NCBI RefSeq assembly: GCF_012933655.1
Contig: NZ_JABBJJ010000032.1
Span: 1-59,758 of the forward strand
Direction: 5' to 3'
Length of the DNA: 59,758 bases
Source: Pyxidicoccus fallax
GTDB taxonomy: Bacteria; Myxococcota; Myxococcia; Myxococcales; Myxococcaceae
Positions 7,520-15,294 of the stretch are shown here, piece by piece; position 1 is the stretch's first letter, and every line of letters starts with the position of its first letter. The translations under genes were made by a program, and so were the position numbers. Below the pieces are notes generated by a model, which worked only from the letters and a program-made list of their open reading frames with translations, searched no databases and was not told the DNA's origin.

Positions 7520-10500
7520 ATGCTGTTACATCGCAATGTCTGGAGTCGCCTCCTGGTGTTGGTGGGAGGCGCGCTCCTGCTGTCCTGCGCGAAGGAGGAC
7601 CCCGCCACGTCCGGTGGCGACGCCGTGGCCTCCATCCGCGCCACCCTGGCCGTGGCCCCCGGCTGGACCGGGACGGCCCCCATGGCCAGCGCGCGCGCGC
7701 GACATGCCGCCGTGCTCCTCGGCTCCGGCAAGCTGCTGGTCATCGGCGGCGTCAACAGCGCGGGCTCCATCGCCACCGCGGAACTCCATGACCCGGCCAC
7801 CAATACCTGGACCTCCGCGGGAGCGAGCGGCATCCAGGGCACCGTCACGCATGCCGTGCTGCTCCCGGATGGCCGGGTGCTCGCGTTGGTGGACGGCTCC
7901 GCGACGGGGCGCGTCCATGACCCCGTTACGGGGGCCTGGACGGACACGGGCGCCATGTCGGGCCCACGCGGCATCCCCAGCGTCACCCTCCTGGAGTCCG
8001 GGCGGGTGCTGGTCGCCGGTGGCGCGAGCTCGGGGAGCTGGCTCGCCACCGCCGAGCTCTACGACCCCGCCACCAACACCTTCACCCCCACCGGGTCGAT
8101 GACAGGGGCCCGGGGCTCGCACTCGGCCACCCGGCTCCGGGACGGACGGGTGCTCGCGGTGAGCGGATTCAGCGGCAGCGGAGAGGTGGCCGGCGCTGAC
8201 CTCTATAACCCGGCGACCGGCACCTGGAGCGCCGCCGCGCCGCCCCTCGTCCCGCGGCACTACTCCACCAGCACGCTGCTCCCCGATGGCCGCGTGCTGG
8301 TGGCCGGTGGCTTCACCGACAGCGGCGTCACCGCCCATGCGGAGCTGTACGACCCGGCGGCCAACACGTGGACCGCCACGGGCGGCCTGGCCTTCGCGCG
8401 CTTTGGCCACGCGGCCACGCTGCTGCCCGACGGCCGGGTGCTGGTCACCGGTGGCTCCCTCGCGAACCAGGCGCCGCAGCAGGTCTCGGAAGTCTATGAC
8501 CCCGCCACCGGGCTCTGGTCGCCCGCGGGGACGATGCTCTCCGGCCGGGACAACCACACCGCGACGCTGCTGCCCTCCGGCAAGGTGCTGGCGGTGGGCG
8601 GCGCCAACCAGGGCACGAATTCCTTCTCCGCGACGACGGAGCTGTATGACCCGGGCGTCAATGCGTGGGCCCCGGCGGGGACATTCAGTGACGCGCCGAC
8701 GGAGGCCGTGGTGGCCCTGCTGCCCACGGGCCGGGTGCTCGTCGCCGGAGGCCGCAACGGCGGCGGCGTGGCGCTCGCATCCGCGCGGCTCTACGACGTG
8801 CCGGCCAACACCTGGACGCCCGCGGCATCCCTCTCCGCGCCCCGCGAGCGCGCCACCGCGACGGTGCTGCGCTCGGGCGTGGTGCTCGTCATCGGCGGCC
8901 AGAGCGGTGGTGCCTCGGTGGCCACGACCGAGCGCTACGACGCGACCACCAACACCTGGAGCCCGGCCGCGTCACTCGCCGGGGCCCGGCACCAGCACAG
9001 CGCCACGCTCCTGGCGGATGGCCGGGTCCTCGTCGTGGGCGGGCAGCGCGACGCCACGGTGCTCGGGACGGTGGAGCTCCATGACGCCGTGGCCAACACG
9101 TGGACTCCCGTGGCCGGCCTCGCCACGCCCCGGTCCGGGCATGCCGCCGTGCTGCTGCCCGACGGCCGGGTGCTCGTCGCCGGAGGCCGCGACGGCGGTG
9201 GCGCGGCACTCGCATCGGGCGAGGTGTACGACCCGGCCAGCAACACCTGGGCCCCGGCCGCCAGCCTGGCCCAGGGCCGCGAGGGCCTCACGCTGACGCT
9301 GCTGCCCTCCGGGCGCGCCCTGGCCGCCGGCGGACTCTCGGGCGCCGCGGGGCTCGCGTCCACGGAGCTCTACGACGCCAGCACCAACACGTGGACCGCC
9401 GGGCCCGCGCTCTCCCAGGCCCACGGGTACCACACCGCGACGCTCGCGCCCTCGGGCAAGGTCCTGGTCGCGGGAGGCCTGAGCGCGCCGGCCACCCCCG
9501 CCACCACGGCGGAGGTCTATGACACCAGCATCAATGACTGGACGGTGGTGAGTGCCCCGTCCGTGAGCGGGGGCATCGTCGCGGCGGCCCTGCCTTCGGG
9601 CGAGGTGCTCCTCGCGGGAGGCACCGCGGCGACGAGCGCCGAGCGGTACGAGGACACTGGCTCACAGCCCGCGTGGCGTCCGGTGGTGAGCCAGCCGGAG
9701 GTCCTCACGCAGACCTGTCCGGTGACCCTCCAGGGTCAGCGCTTCCGGGGCATCTCGGGCGGCAGCGGCGGCAACGCGGCGGACTCTCCCACGGACTTCC
9801 CCCTGGTGCGGCTGCGGAGCGCGGAGGGTGGGCGGCTCTGGACACTGCCGGCCACCGCCATGTCCGCCACGAACGCCACGGTGACCGTCCCGGCCGACGT
9901 CCCGCCCGGGCCGTATGCGCTGTCCGTCTTCGCCAACGCCATTCCCGGCGGGCGCATGGTGACGGTGGTCCCCAACACCGCGCCCACGGCGCAGGCCCAG
10001 ACCCTCGTCACGACGACCGGGGCTCCCGTGGCCGTCACCCTCGCCGCGACCGACCCGGATGCGGGGCAGACGCTGACCTGGACGATTGTCACCCCGCCCC
10101 AGCACGGCACGCTGAGCGGCACGCCGCCGAACCTCACGTACACACCGAACCCGGGCTACACGGGCGCAGACAGCTTCACCTTCCAGGTCCGCGACTGCGG
10201 TCAGGACAGCAACGTCGCCACCGTGGACGTCGACGTCTCGGACGCGCCGGCGCCCGTCATCACCTGCCCCGCGAATACCGTGATTGAGGCCACGGGTCCC
10301 AACGGCGCCCCGGGCAGCTGGCCGCCCGCCACGGCCACCGGCACGCAGCCGCCCCCCACCATCACCTATTCACCGCCCGAGGGGACCACGCTCCCCCTGG
10401 GAACCACCACCATCACCGCCACCGCGACGGATGCCTCGGGTGTCTCGGTGTCGTGCACGTTCGACGTCACGGTCCGGGACACCACGGCCCCGACGGTGAC

Positions 10501-12475
10501 GTGCCCGGCGGACATCGAGGTGGCCTCGCAGAGTGCCTCGGGGACGACCGTGACGTACGACCTCCCCCCGGCCACGGACGCGGTCTCCTCGCCGACGGTG
10601 ACGGCCTCGCCCCCCTCGGGCAGCACCTTCCCTCCCGGCACCACGCGCGTCACCGTCACCGCCACGGACGCGGCGGGCAACTCCGCGCAGTGCACCTTCA
10701 ACGTCTCCGCGCGGGCGAGGGTGGTGTCCATCGCCGGAGGCGGCTGCCAGAGCACGGGGGAGGGAACGGCCTCGGCGCTGGCGCTCCTGCTGGCGATGGC
10801 CTCGTGGGCCGGGGTGCGCCGCCGCTCTCGTACCCGCGTCCAGTCCGGGGCGCTGGTCGCGCTCCTGGCCGTGTTGCTCGCTCCCGCCGCCCGGGCCCAG
10901 GGCACCGGGGCCATCATCCCCATCGACCTGGAGCGCCTGCGCTTCGTTCCCGGAGCGACGGACTCGATGCTGGTGGACACCGGCCACGTGCTCAACGAGG
11001 GCGGCTACCGGCTGTCCCTGATGGCCGGCTACGAGCGCGGCATCCTGCTCCTGGAGGGCAGTGATGGCGTGGAGCGCGACATCATCGACTACCGCTTCGC
11101 GGGCTGGCTCGCCGGTGCGTGGTCTCCCGTGGACCGCCTGGAGTTGTCCGCGCGGCTGCCCGTCATCATCACCCAGGGCGGGGACGGGGCGGACCAACTG
11201 GTCGGGGTGGCGGAGCCGAAGTCCTTCGGGCTCGGCACGCCGGAAGTGGGCGTGCGCTACGCGCTGCTGCGCCGCGAGGACGGAGCGCCGGTGTTCCTCG
11301 GCCTGGGCCTGGACGTGGGACTGCCCGGCGGCACGGCGAGCGCGTTCGGCCGCATGGACAGCTGGGCGGGATTCCAGGTCGCGCCGCGGGTGGCCGTGGG
11401 CCGCGAGGTGGGCCCGGTGTTCCTGGGCGCCAACGCGGGCGTGAGGATTCGCGCGAAGGAGGTGGAGCCCGGCCGGGACTTCGGCACCGAGCTGGAGCAG
11501 GGGCTGGTGGTGGCCACGCGCGGCGAGGGGCTGCGCGGCGAAATCGCGCTGCAGGCGGCCGAGTCGCTCGTGGAGCCGGACGTGGCGCTGGAGCTGCTCG
11601 GCGGCCTGCGACTGCCGGTGGGGAAGGGCTTCGAGGCCTTCGCGCTGGCGGGACATGGCTTCACGGACATTCCGGGCACGCCCTCGCTCCGCATCAACGC
11701 GGGCATCGCCTGGGCGCACAATCCTCCCTCTCGCGAGCGCGAGGACCCGTGCGAGGCGGGCCGGAGCCACACCCCGTCCGAGTGCCCGGAGCTGGATGAC
11801 GACGGGGACTCGGTGCCCAACGGAGAGGACCGCTGCCCGACCGAGGCCGGTGCGGTGGAGAACGGCGGCTGCCCGGACCGCGACTCGGACGGGGACGGCG
11901 TGGTGGACCGCCAGGACGCGTGCCCCAACGAGCGGGGCTCGGAGCGCCACAAGGGCTGCCCCGCGCCCGACAAGGACGGTGACGGCGTGCCGGACGAAGA
12001 GGACGCCTGCCCTGATGAGGCTGGCACCGCGGAGAATCGTGGCTGCCCAGTCAAGGAGGAGAAGCCCGCCGAGCCGCCTCCGGCCGAGCCGAAGCGCGAG
12101 GAGCCGCCCCCGGCGGCGGAGCCGTCCCCGGTTCCGACGGACCACCACGTCCTCTTCCCGTTGGGGCAGTACTCGCTCGAGGAGTCGGAGAAGCGGCAGC
12201 TGGACGTCATCGCGAACTACCTGAAGGCCCACCCGGAGCTCTCGGTTCGCGTCGAGGGCCACACGGACAGCACGGGGCCGGAGGAGCTCAACCGCACGCT
12301 GAGCCAGCAGCGCGCGGACATGGTGCGCCAGTACCTCATCGAGCGGGGCGTCCCGGGCTCCCGGATGGTCGCGAAGGGCTACGGGCCCGACCGGCCCGTC
12401 CGGGGGAACAGCACCCCCGAGGAGCAGCGTGAGAACCGCCGCGTCGAGTTCATCACGAAGCCCTCGAAGCGCTGA
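7520..12475 (+). CDS. Kelch-repeat lipoprotein fused through MYXO-CTERM to an OmpA-type protein
   Basis: A single 1651-residue frame with two proteins' worth of parts. Part 1: lipoprotein signal (Leu-Leu-Leu-Ser-Cys near residue 21), about 13-14 kelch repeats (residues about 55-710), a galactose-oxidase-type C-terminal sandwich (about 718-825), a cadherin-like Ig domain (about 828-912) and two HYR domains (about 913-1065). Part 2 begins after a complete MYXO-CTERM (Gly-Gly-Gly-Cys near 1073, a hydrophobic span, then Arg-Arg-Arg). It has its own signal-like segment ending Ala-Arg-Ala-Gln (about 1107-1125), an outer-membrane beta region, three thrombospondin-type-3 calcium repeats (about 1424-1513), a Pro/Glu linker and an OmpA peptidoglycan-binding domain to the C-terminus. 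There is no stop between the parts. An in-frame ATG at 10796 could start part 2 (559 residues) but lacks an SD. An ATG at 7520 and a GTG at 7517 are both possible starts. Confidence 0.85.
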   Translation: MLLHRNVWSRLLVLVGGALLLSCAKEDPATSGGDAVASIRATLAVAPGWTGTAPMASARARHAAVLLGSGKLLVIGGVNSAGSIATAELHDPATNTWTSAGASGIQGTVTHAVLLPDGRVLALVDGSATGRVHDPVTGAWTDTGAMSGPRGIPSVTLLESGRVLVAGGASSGSWLATAELYDPATNTFTPTGSMTGARGSHSATRLRDGRVLAVSGFSGSGEVAGADLYNPATGTWSAAAPPLVPRHYSTSTLLPDGRVLVAGGFTDSGVTAHAELYDPAANTWTATGGLAFARFGHAATLLPDGRVLVTGGSLANQAPQQVSEVYDPATGLWSPAGTMLSGRDNHTATLLPSGKVLAVGGANQGTNSFSATTELYDPGVNAWAPAGTFSDAPTEAVVALLPTGRVLVAGGRNGGGVALASARLYDVPANTWTPAASLSAPRERATATVLRSGVVLVIGGQSGGASVATTERYDATTNTWSPAASLAGARHQHSATLLADGRVLVVGGQRDATVLGTVELHDAVANTWTPVAGLATPRSGHAAVLLPDGRVLVAGGRDGGGAALASGEVYDPASNTWAPAASLAQGREGLTLTLLPSGRALAAGGLSGAAGLASTELYDASTNTWTAGPALSQAHGYHTATLAPSGKVLVAGGLSAPATPATTAEVYDTSINDWTVVSAPSVSGGIVAAALPSGEVLLAGGTAATSAERYEDTGSQPAWRPVVSQPEVLTQTCPVTLQGQRFRGISGGSGGNAADSPTDFPLVRLRSAEGGRLWTLPATAMSATNATVTVPADVPPGPYALSVFANAIPGGRMVTVVPNTAPTAQAQTLVTTTGAPVAVTLAATDPDAGQTLTWTIVTPPQHGTLSGTPPNLTYTPNPGYTGADSFTFQVRDCGQDSNVATVDVDVSDAPAPVITCPANTVIEATGPNGAPGSWPPATATGTQPPPTITYSPPEGTTLPLGTTTITATATDASGVSVSCTFDVTVRDTTAPTVTCPADIEVASQSASGTTVTYDLPPATDAVSSPTVTASPPSGSTFPPGTTRVTVTATDAAGNSAQCTFNVSARARVVSIAGGGCQSTGEGTASALALLLAMASWAGVRRRSRTRVQSGALVALLAVLLAPAARAQGTGAIIPIDLERLRFVPGATDSMLVDTGHVLNEGGYRLSLMAGYERGILLLEGSDGVERDIIDYRFAGWLAGAWSPVDRLELSARLPVIITQGGDGADQLVGVAEPKSFGLGTPEVGVRYALLRREDGAPVFLGLGLDVGLPGGTASAFGRMDSWAGFQVAPRVAVGREVGPVFLGANAGVRIRAKEVEPGRDFGTELEQGLVVATRGEGLRGEIALQAAESLVEPDVALELLGGLRLPVGKGFEAFALAGHGFTDIPGTPSLRINAGIAWAHNPPSREREDPCEAGRSHTPSECPELDDDGDSVPNGEDRCPTEAGAVENGGCPDRDSDGDGVVDRQDACPNERGSERHKGCPAPDKDGDGVPDEEDACPDEAGTAENRGCPVKEEKPAEPPPAEPKREEPPPAAEPSPVPTDHHVLFPLGQYSLEESEKRQLDVIANYLKAHPELSVRVEGHTDSTGPEELNRTLSQQRADMVRQYLIERGVPGSRMVAKGYGPDRPVRGNSTPEEQRENRRVEFITKPSKR
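7720..9640 (+). repeat. Tandem kelch repeats inside the fusion gene
   Basis: About 13-14 copies of a unit of roughly 150 bases, each encoding Gly-Arg-Val-Leu-Val-x-Gly-Gly, then an Ala-Glu-Leu-Tyr-Asp-Pro-type segment, then Asn-Thr-Trp-Thr-Pro. That number is enough for two six- or seven-bladed beta-propellers. The second and last copies are degenerate. Confidence 0.85.
10736..10900 (+). other. Internal MYXO-CTERM motif followed directly by a signal-peptide-like segment
   Basis: The coding sequence here has the three parts of a MYXO-CTERM anchor in order: a Cys in a Gly-rich motif (10738-10750), a hydrophobic span ending about 10812, and an Arg cluster (10813-10835). In other proteins this sits at the extreme C-terminus and is processed by a myxosortase-type membrane protease. 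Here a second hydrophobic segment with an Ala-x-Ala cleavage site follows at 10838-10900, before the outer-membrane domain. Confidence 0.75.
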
Positions 12476-12482
12476 GCCCCAG

Positions 12483-12518
12483 GGGAGGGAGGGCGCCGCA
12501 CGCCGGCTCCTCCCTCCC
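12483..12518 (+). terminator. GC-rich stem after the kelch/OmpA gene
   Basis: GGGAGGGAGG (12483-12492) pairs perfectly with CCTCCCTCCC (12509-12518) across a 16-base loop, starting 7 bases after the stop codon. There is no U-run, but position and strength suit a terminator for this high-GC genome. It also separates the fusion gene from the MerR-controlled promoter downstream. Confidence 0.45.
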
Positions 12519-12532
12519 GTGTTGGCCTTCGC

Positions 12533-12563
12533 TTGACTCTCCCCCAGGGGGAGACCGCCACCC
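12533..12563 (+). promoter_or_regulatory. MerR-type promoter/operator of the hydrolase-merR operon
   Basis: A -35 hexamer TTGACT at 12533-12538 runs straight into a perfect palindrome TCTCCCCC-A-GGGGGAGA (12538-12554). MerR-family regulators bind such dyads inside an over-long (19-20 base) spacer; 19 bases puts the -10 near 12558-12563, which is GC-rich and poor. The operon's second gene is a MerR-family regulator, so autoregulation through this site is the natural reading. Confidence 0.65.
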
Positions 12564-12603
12564 TCCGCGCATGTCACCCAGACACATGTCGCGGAGGAAG
12601 CTC

Positions 12604-13671
12604 ATGGTGGTCGCACTTGGAGCACTCGTCCTATTGGTAGGCGCGGCGGCGGGCGCGTGGTGGTGGATGGGACGCGCGCTCTTCCAGCCGGGCACCGTGG
12701 AGCAGGTGCTGGCCGCGCGGGGCGAGACGCTGGAGGTCCCCCCGGGACAGCGGGCGGATGCCCCGTCCTGGCAGGTGGCACCGGACGTGCGGCTCCACCA
12801 TGTGGCCGTGGGGGAGGGGAGGGACGTCGTCGTCGTGCACGGCGGTCCGGGCCTGCCCCCAGCGGAGCCCTGGCGCGCGGCGGTCCTCACGGGCGACACC
12901 CTGCGCTGGCACTTCTACGACCAGCGAGGCTGCGGTGCCTCCTCGCGGCCCTTCACCCACGCTCCGTCCGGTGGCACGTGGCAGGCCATGCAGGCGGTGG
13001 AGGCCCAGTTGGGACTCGCCGCGCAGCTCGCGGACCTCGAGCGCATCCGGCGCCTGCTCGGGAAGGAGCGCCTCACGCTGGTGGGACACTCCTTCGGCGC
13101 CCTGGTGGCCGCGCTGTACGCCGCGGAGTGGCCGGAGCGGGTGGAGGCCCTCGTGCTGGTGGCGCCCGCCCCACTGGTGACGATGCCCGCGGGCGACGGC
13201 GACCTCTTCACCCAGGTGCGGGCACGGCTGGACGCCGAAGGCCAGCGCGCCCTGGAGGCCTGGATGAAGCACACCTTCGACTTCCCGGCGCGCCTGAAGG
13301 ACGACGAGGCCCGCCTCGCCGAGCACTTCGCGGGCTTCGGGTCGCTGTACGCCCAGGCCGCGCGGCGGGAGCGCCCCGAGGCGCGGCTGCCCGGCTCCGG
13401 TGCCGCCGGAGGCTTTCTCTCCCTGGGGCTCTACCTGAGCCTGGGACGCCATCACGACTGGAGCGACTGGCTGCGCCGGGTGCGCGCGCCCACGCTCGTC
13501 ATCCACGGAGCCGAGGACCTGCAGCCGCGCTCCGCCACCGCGCGCGTGGTAGAAGCCCTGCCCCACGCGCGGCTGGTGGAACTGGAGGGCAGCGGGCACT
13601 TCCCCTTCGAGGAACAGCCCGAGGCCTTCGCGGCCGCGCTGCGCGCCTTTCTCACGGAGATGAAGCGGTGA
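12604..13671 (+). CDS. Membrane-anchored alpha/beta hydrolase, proline-iminopeptidase-like
   Basis: About 355 residues. An N-terminal hydrophobic helix (residues about 2-20) is followed by an alpha/beta-hydrolase fold. The oxyanion motif His-Gly-Gly-Pro-Gly and the Asp-Gln-Arg-Gly-Cys-Gly segment are typical of proline iminopeptidases. The nucleophile is Ser in Gly-His-Ser-Phe-Gly, the acid is Asp in His-Gly-Ala-Glu-Asp-Leu-Gln, and the base is His in Gly-Ser-Gly-His-Phe-Pro. The ATG at 12604 is preferred because GGAGG lies 6 bases upstream; ATGs at 12571 and 12586 are in frame. It is the first gene of an operon with the MerR regulator, with which it overlaps by 4 bases, so the hydrolase may act on or be induced by the regulator's ligand. 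Substrate unknown. Confidence 0.85.
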   Translation: MVVALGALVLLVGAAAGAWWWMGRALFQPGTVEQVLAARGETLEVPPGQRADAPSWQVAPDVRLHHVAVGEGRDVVVVHGGPGLPPAEPWRAAVLTGDTLRWHFYDQRGCGASSRPFTHAPSGGTWQAMQAVEAQLGLAAQLADLERIRRLLGKERLTLVGHSFGALVAALYAAEWPERVEALVLVAPAPLVTMPAGDGDLFTQVRARLDAEGQRALEAWMKHTFDFPARLKDDEARLAEHFAGFGSLYAQAARRERPEARLPGSGAAGGFLSLGLYLSLGRHHDWSDWLRRVRAPTLVIHGAEDLQPRSATARVVEALPHARLVELEGSGHFPFEEQPEAFAAALRAFLTEMKR

Positions 13672-14471
13672 GTGGACTGCTGTATGCCATTGGCGAGGTG
13701 TCGCGCATCACCGGCCTGAGCGTGAAGGCGCTGCGCCTCTACCAGGAGAAGGGCCTGCTGGAGCCGTCGCGCGTGGACCCGTCCACCCACTACCGGTACT
13801 ACACCGAGCGCGACATCACCCTGGCCCACACCCTGCGAGCGCTGCGCGACCTGGGGCTGTCGCTGGAGGAGATTCGCGGAGTGCTCGCGGAACTGGACCA
13901 GGGCGCCTCGCTCACGGAGCAACTGGCGCGCGTGCGGGCCCGGCTCGCCGAGGAGGCCGCCAGCGCACAGCGCTCCGTGCTGGCGCTGGACACGCTGCTG
14001 CGGAACCAGGCCCAGGCGGAGGCGTACCTGCGCGCGCCACCCCCGCTCCTGGAGCGCTGGCTCCCAGCGGTCCGCGTCGCCCTGCACCGCGCCCGGGGAC
14101 GGTATTCGGACGCGTCGGTGGTCTTCCCCCGGCTGCTGGCCACATGTGGCCCCCACATCGCGGGTGCTCCCTTCTGCCTCCTGCACGAGGCGGAGTACCG
14201 CGAGGACGACGCGGACCTCTCCTGGTGCGTGCCCCTGGCCCCGGGGGCCACTCCGGAGGGCGTCCATGTCGAGGAGCTGCCCGAGGTGCAGGTGGCCACG
14301 CTCGTCCACTCCGGCCCCCCGGATTCGGTGGGCCCCTCCTGGGCCCGCCTCTTCGCCCACCTCCATGCGAAGGAGCGCACCCCGTCCGTGCCCCTGCGCG
14401 AGACGTACCTGCGCGTGGGCACGACGGGCGGCGGCTCGTTGTTGACCGAGCTCGCGCTGCCCTGGGAGTAG
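13668..14471 (+). CDS. MerR-family transcriptional regulator with GyrI-like ligand domain
   Basis: A 267-residue regulator. Residues about 6-75 form a MerR winged helix-turn-helix (Ile-Gly-Glu-Val-Ser, Leu-Arg-Leu-Tyr-Gln-Glu-Lys-Gly-Leu-Leu, Tyr-Arg-Tyr-Tyr). A coiled-coil dimerisation helix follows (about 80-125), then a C-terminal half resembling the GyrI/BmrR small-molecule-binding fold. The start is a GTG whose last two bases fall in the TGA stop of the hydrolase (GTGA overlap), indicating translational coupling. No metal-binding Cys pattern like that of MerR/CueR is present, so an organic ligand is more likely. The palindromic site at 12538-12554 is its probable operator. Confidence 0.88.
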   Translation: MSGLLYAIGEVSRITGLSVKALRLYQEKGLLEPSRVDPSTHYRYYTERDITLAHTLRALRDLGLSLEEIRGVLAELDQGASLTEQLARVRARLAEEAASAQRSVLALDTLLRNQAQAEAYLRAPPPLLERWLPAVRVALHRARGRYSDASVVFPRLLATCGPHIAGAPFCLLHEAEYREDDADLSWCVPLAPGATPEGVHVEELPEVQVATLVHSGPPDSVGPSWARLFAHLHAKERTPSVPLRETYLRVGTTGGGSLLTELALPWE

Positions 14472-14550
14472 AGTTACAGCCTCGGTGGCAATCGCAGTCG
14501 GATATCGCAACGGCTCGTGGCCTGGAGCCCGGGTGGTATCCTGCGTGCCC

Positions 14551-15294
14551 ATGGACCCGCGAATCGCGCTCGGCCTCGTGCTGATGCTGGTGTCGCCGGC
14601 GTGGAGCCAGTCGGCCTCTGCCCAGGACTTCGAAGGCCGCCTGTCAGCCGCGACGCGTGCGTACGAAGACCTCGAATACGAGCAGGCGCTCGAACAGCTC
14701 GCGGACGCCAACGTCATGGCGCGCGACGACGGAGACCGGGCCCGGGTGGCCATCTACCGGGGCCTCGTGCTCGCGGACCTGGGGCGGCGCCAGGAGGCCT
14801 TGTCGGCCTTCCGGGCGGGCCTCACGCTGCGGCCCGACGCGAGCCTCCCGGCGAAGGTGTCCCCCAAGGTCTCGAGCGACTTCGAGGAGATGCGCCGCCA
14901 GGTGCAGCGCGAGCAGGCCCGCGGTTCCCGTCCGCCAGCGGATGCGCCGCGCTCGATGCCCGACGCGAGGCTCGCGCGGACTCCGCCTCCAGGCGCGCAA
15001 GGGGAGGTGCGCTCCACGCGCTCCACGCCGGTGCTCCCGCTCGCGTTGCTGGGCACGGGCGCGGTGCTCGGCGGCGTGGGCGGCTATTTCGGCCTGAAGT
15101 CCCGGAGCAACGTGAGCGCCGCGCGCGACGCCGCCTTCCACAGTGACCGGAAGGCACATCTGGACAGCGCGCGGGGACAGGCGCTCGCGGCCAACGTCCT
15201 GCTGGGCGCGGCCGTCACCGCCGCCGCGAGCGCGGCCATCACCTGGTTCCTGTCGGAGAAGGACGCGTCGCCGCGGGCGGAGGTGTCTCCATGA
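14551..15294 (+). CDS. Exported TPR-like protein with C-terminal membrane segments
   Basis: A 247-residue protein with a signal peptide (hydrophobic core at residues about 5-20, cleavage after Ala-Ser-Ala). Two to three TPR-like helical hairpins follow (about 28-110; Tyr-Glu-x-Ala-Leu and Arg-Gln-Glu-Ala-Leu patterns), then an Arg/Pro-rich linker and two hydrophobic segments (about 165-190 and 215-235) with Gly-Gly-Val-Gly-Gly. It probably links TPR-mediated contacts to the inner membrane. The ATG at 14551 gives a normal signal; an upstream in-frame ATG at 14485 adds 22 residues that spoil it. Its TGA overlaps the ATG of the next lipoprotein gene by 4 bases, so the two are translated together. 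Function unknown. Confidence 0.75.
   Translation: MDPRIALGLVLMLVSPAWSQSASAQDFEGRLSAATRAYEDLEYEQALEQLADANVMARDDGDRARVAIYRGLVLADLGRRQEALSAFRAGLTLRPDASLPAKVSPKVSSDFEEMRRQVQREQARGSRPPADAPRSMPDARLARTPPPGAQGEVRSTRSTPVLPLALLGTGAVLGGVGGYFGLKSRSNVSAARDAAFHSDRKAHLDSARGQALAANVLLGAAVTAAASAAITWFLSEKDASPRAEVSP

Noticed and set aside
5146..8049. 967-codon antisense frame across the OPT and kelch genes
   Set aside because: Composition (Arg/His/Gly-rich, no domains) is typical of the reverse of GC-rich genes, and two real genes lie opposite.
10370..12577. 735-codon antisense frame under the OmpA part
   Set aside because: Shadow of TSP3/OmpA coding sequence; no signal, motif or SD.
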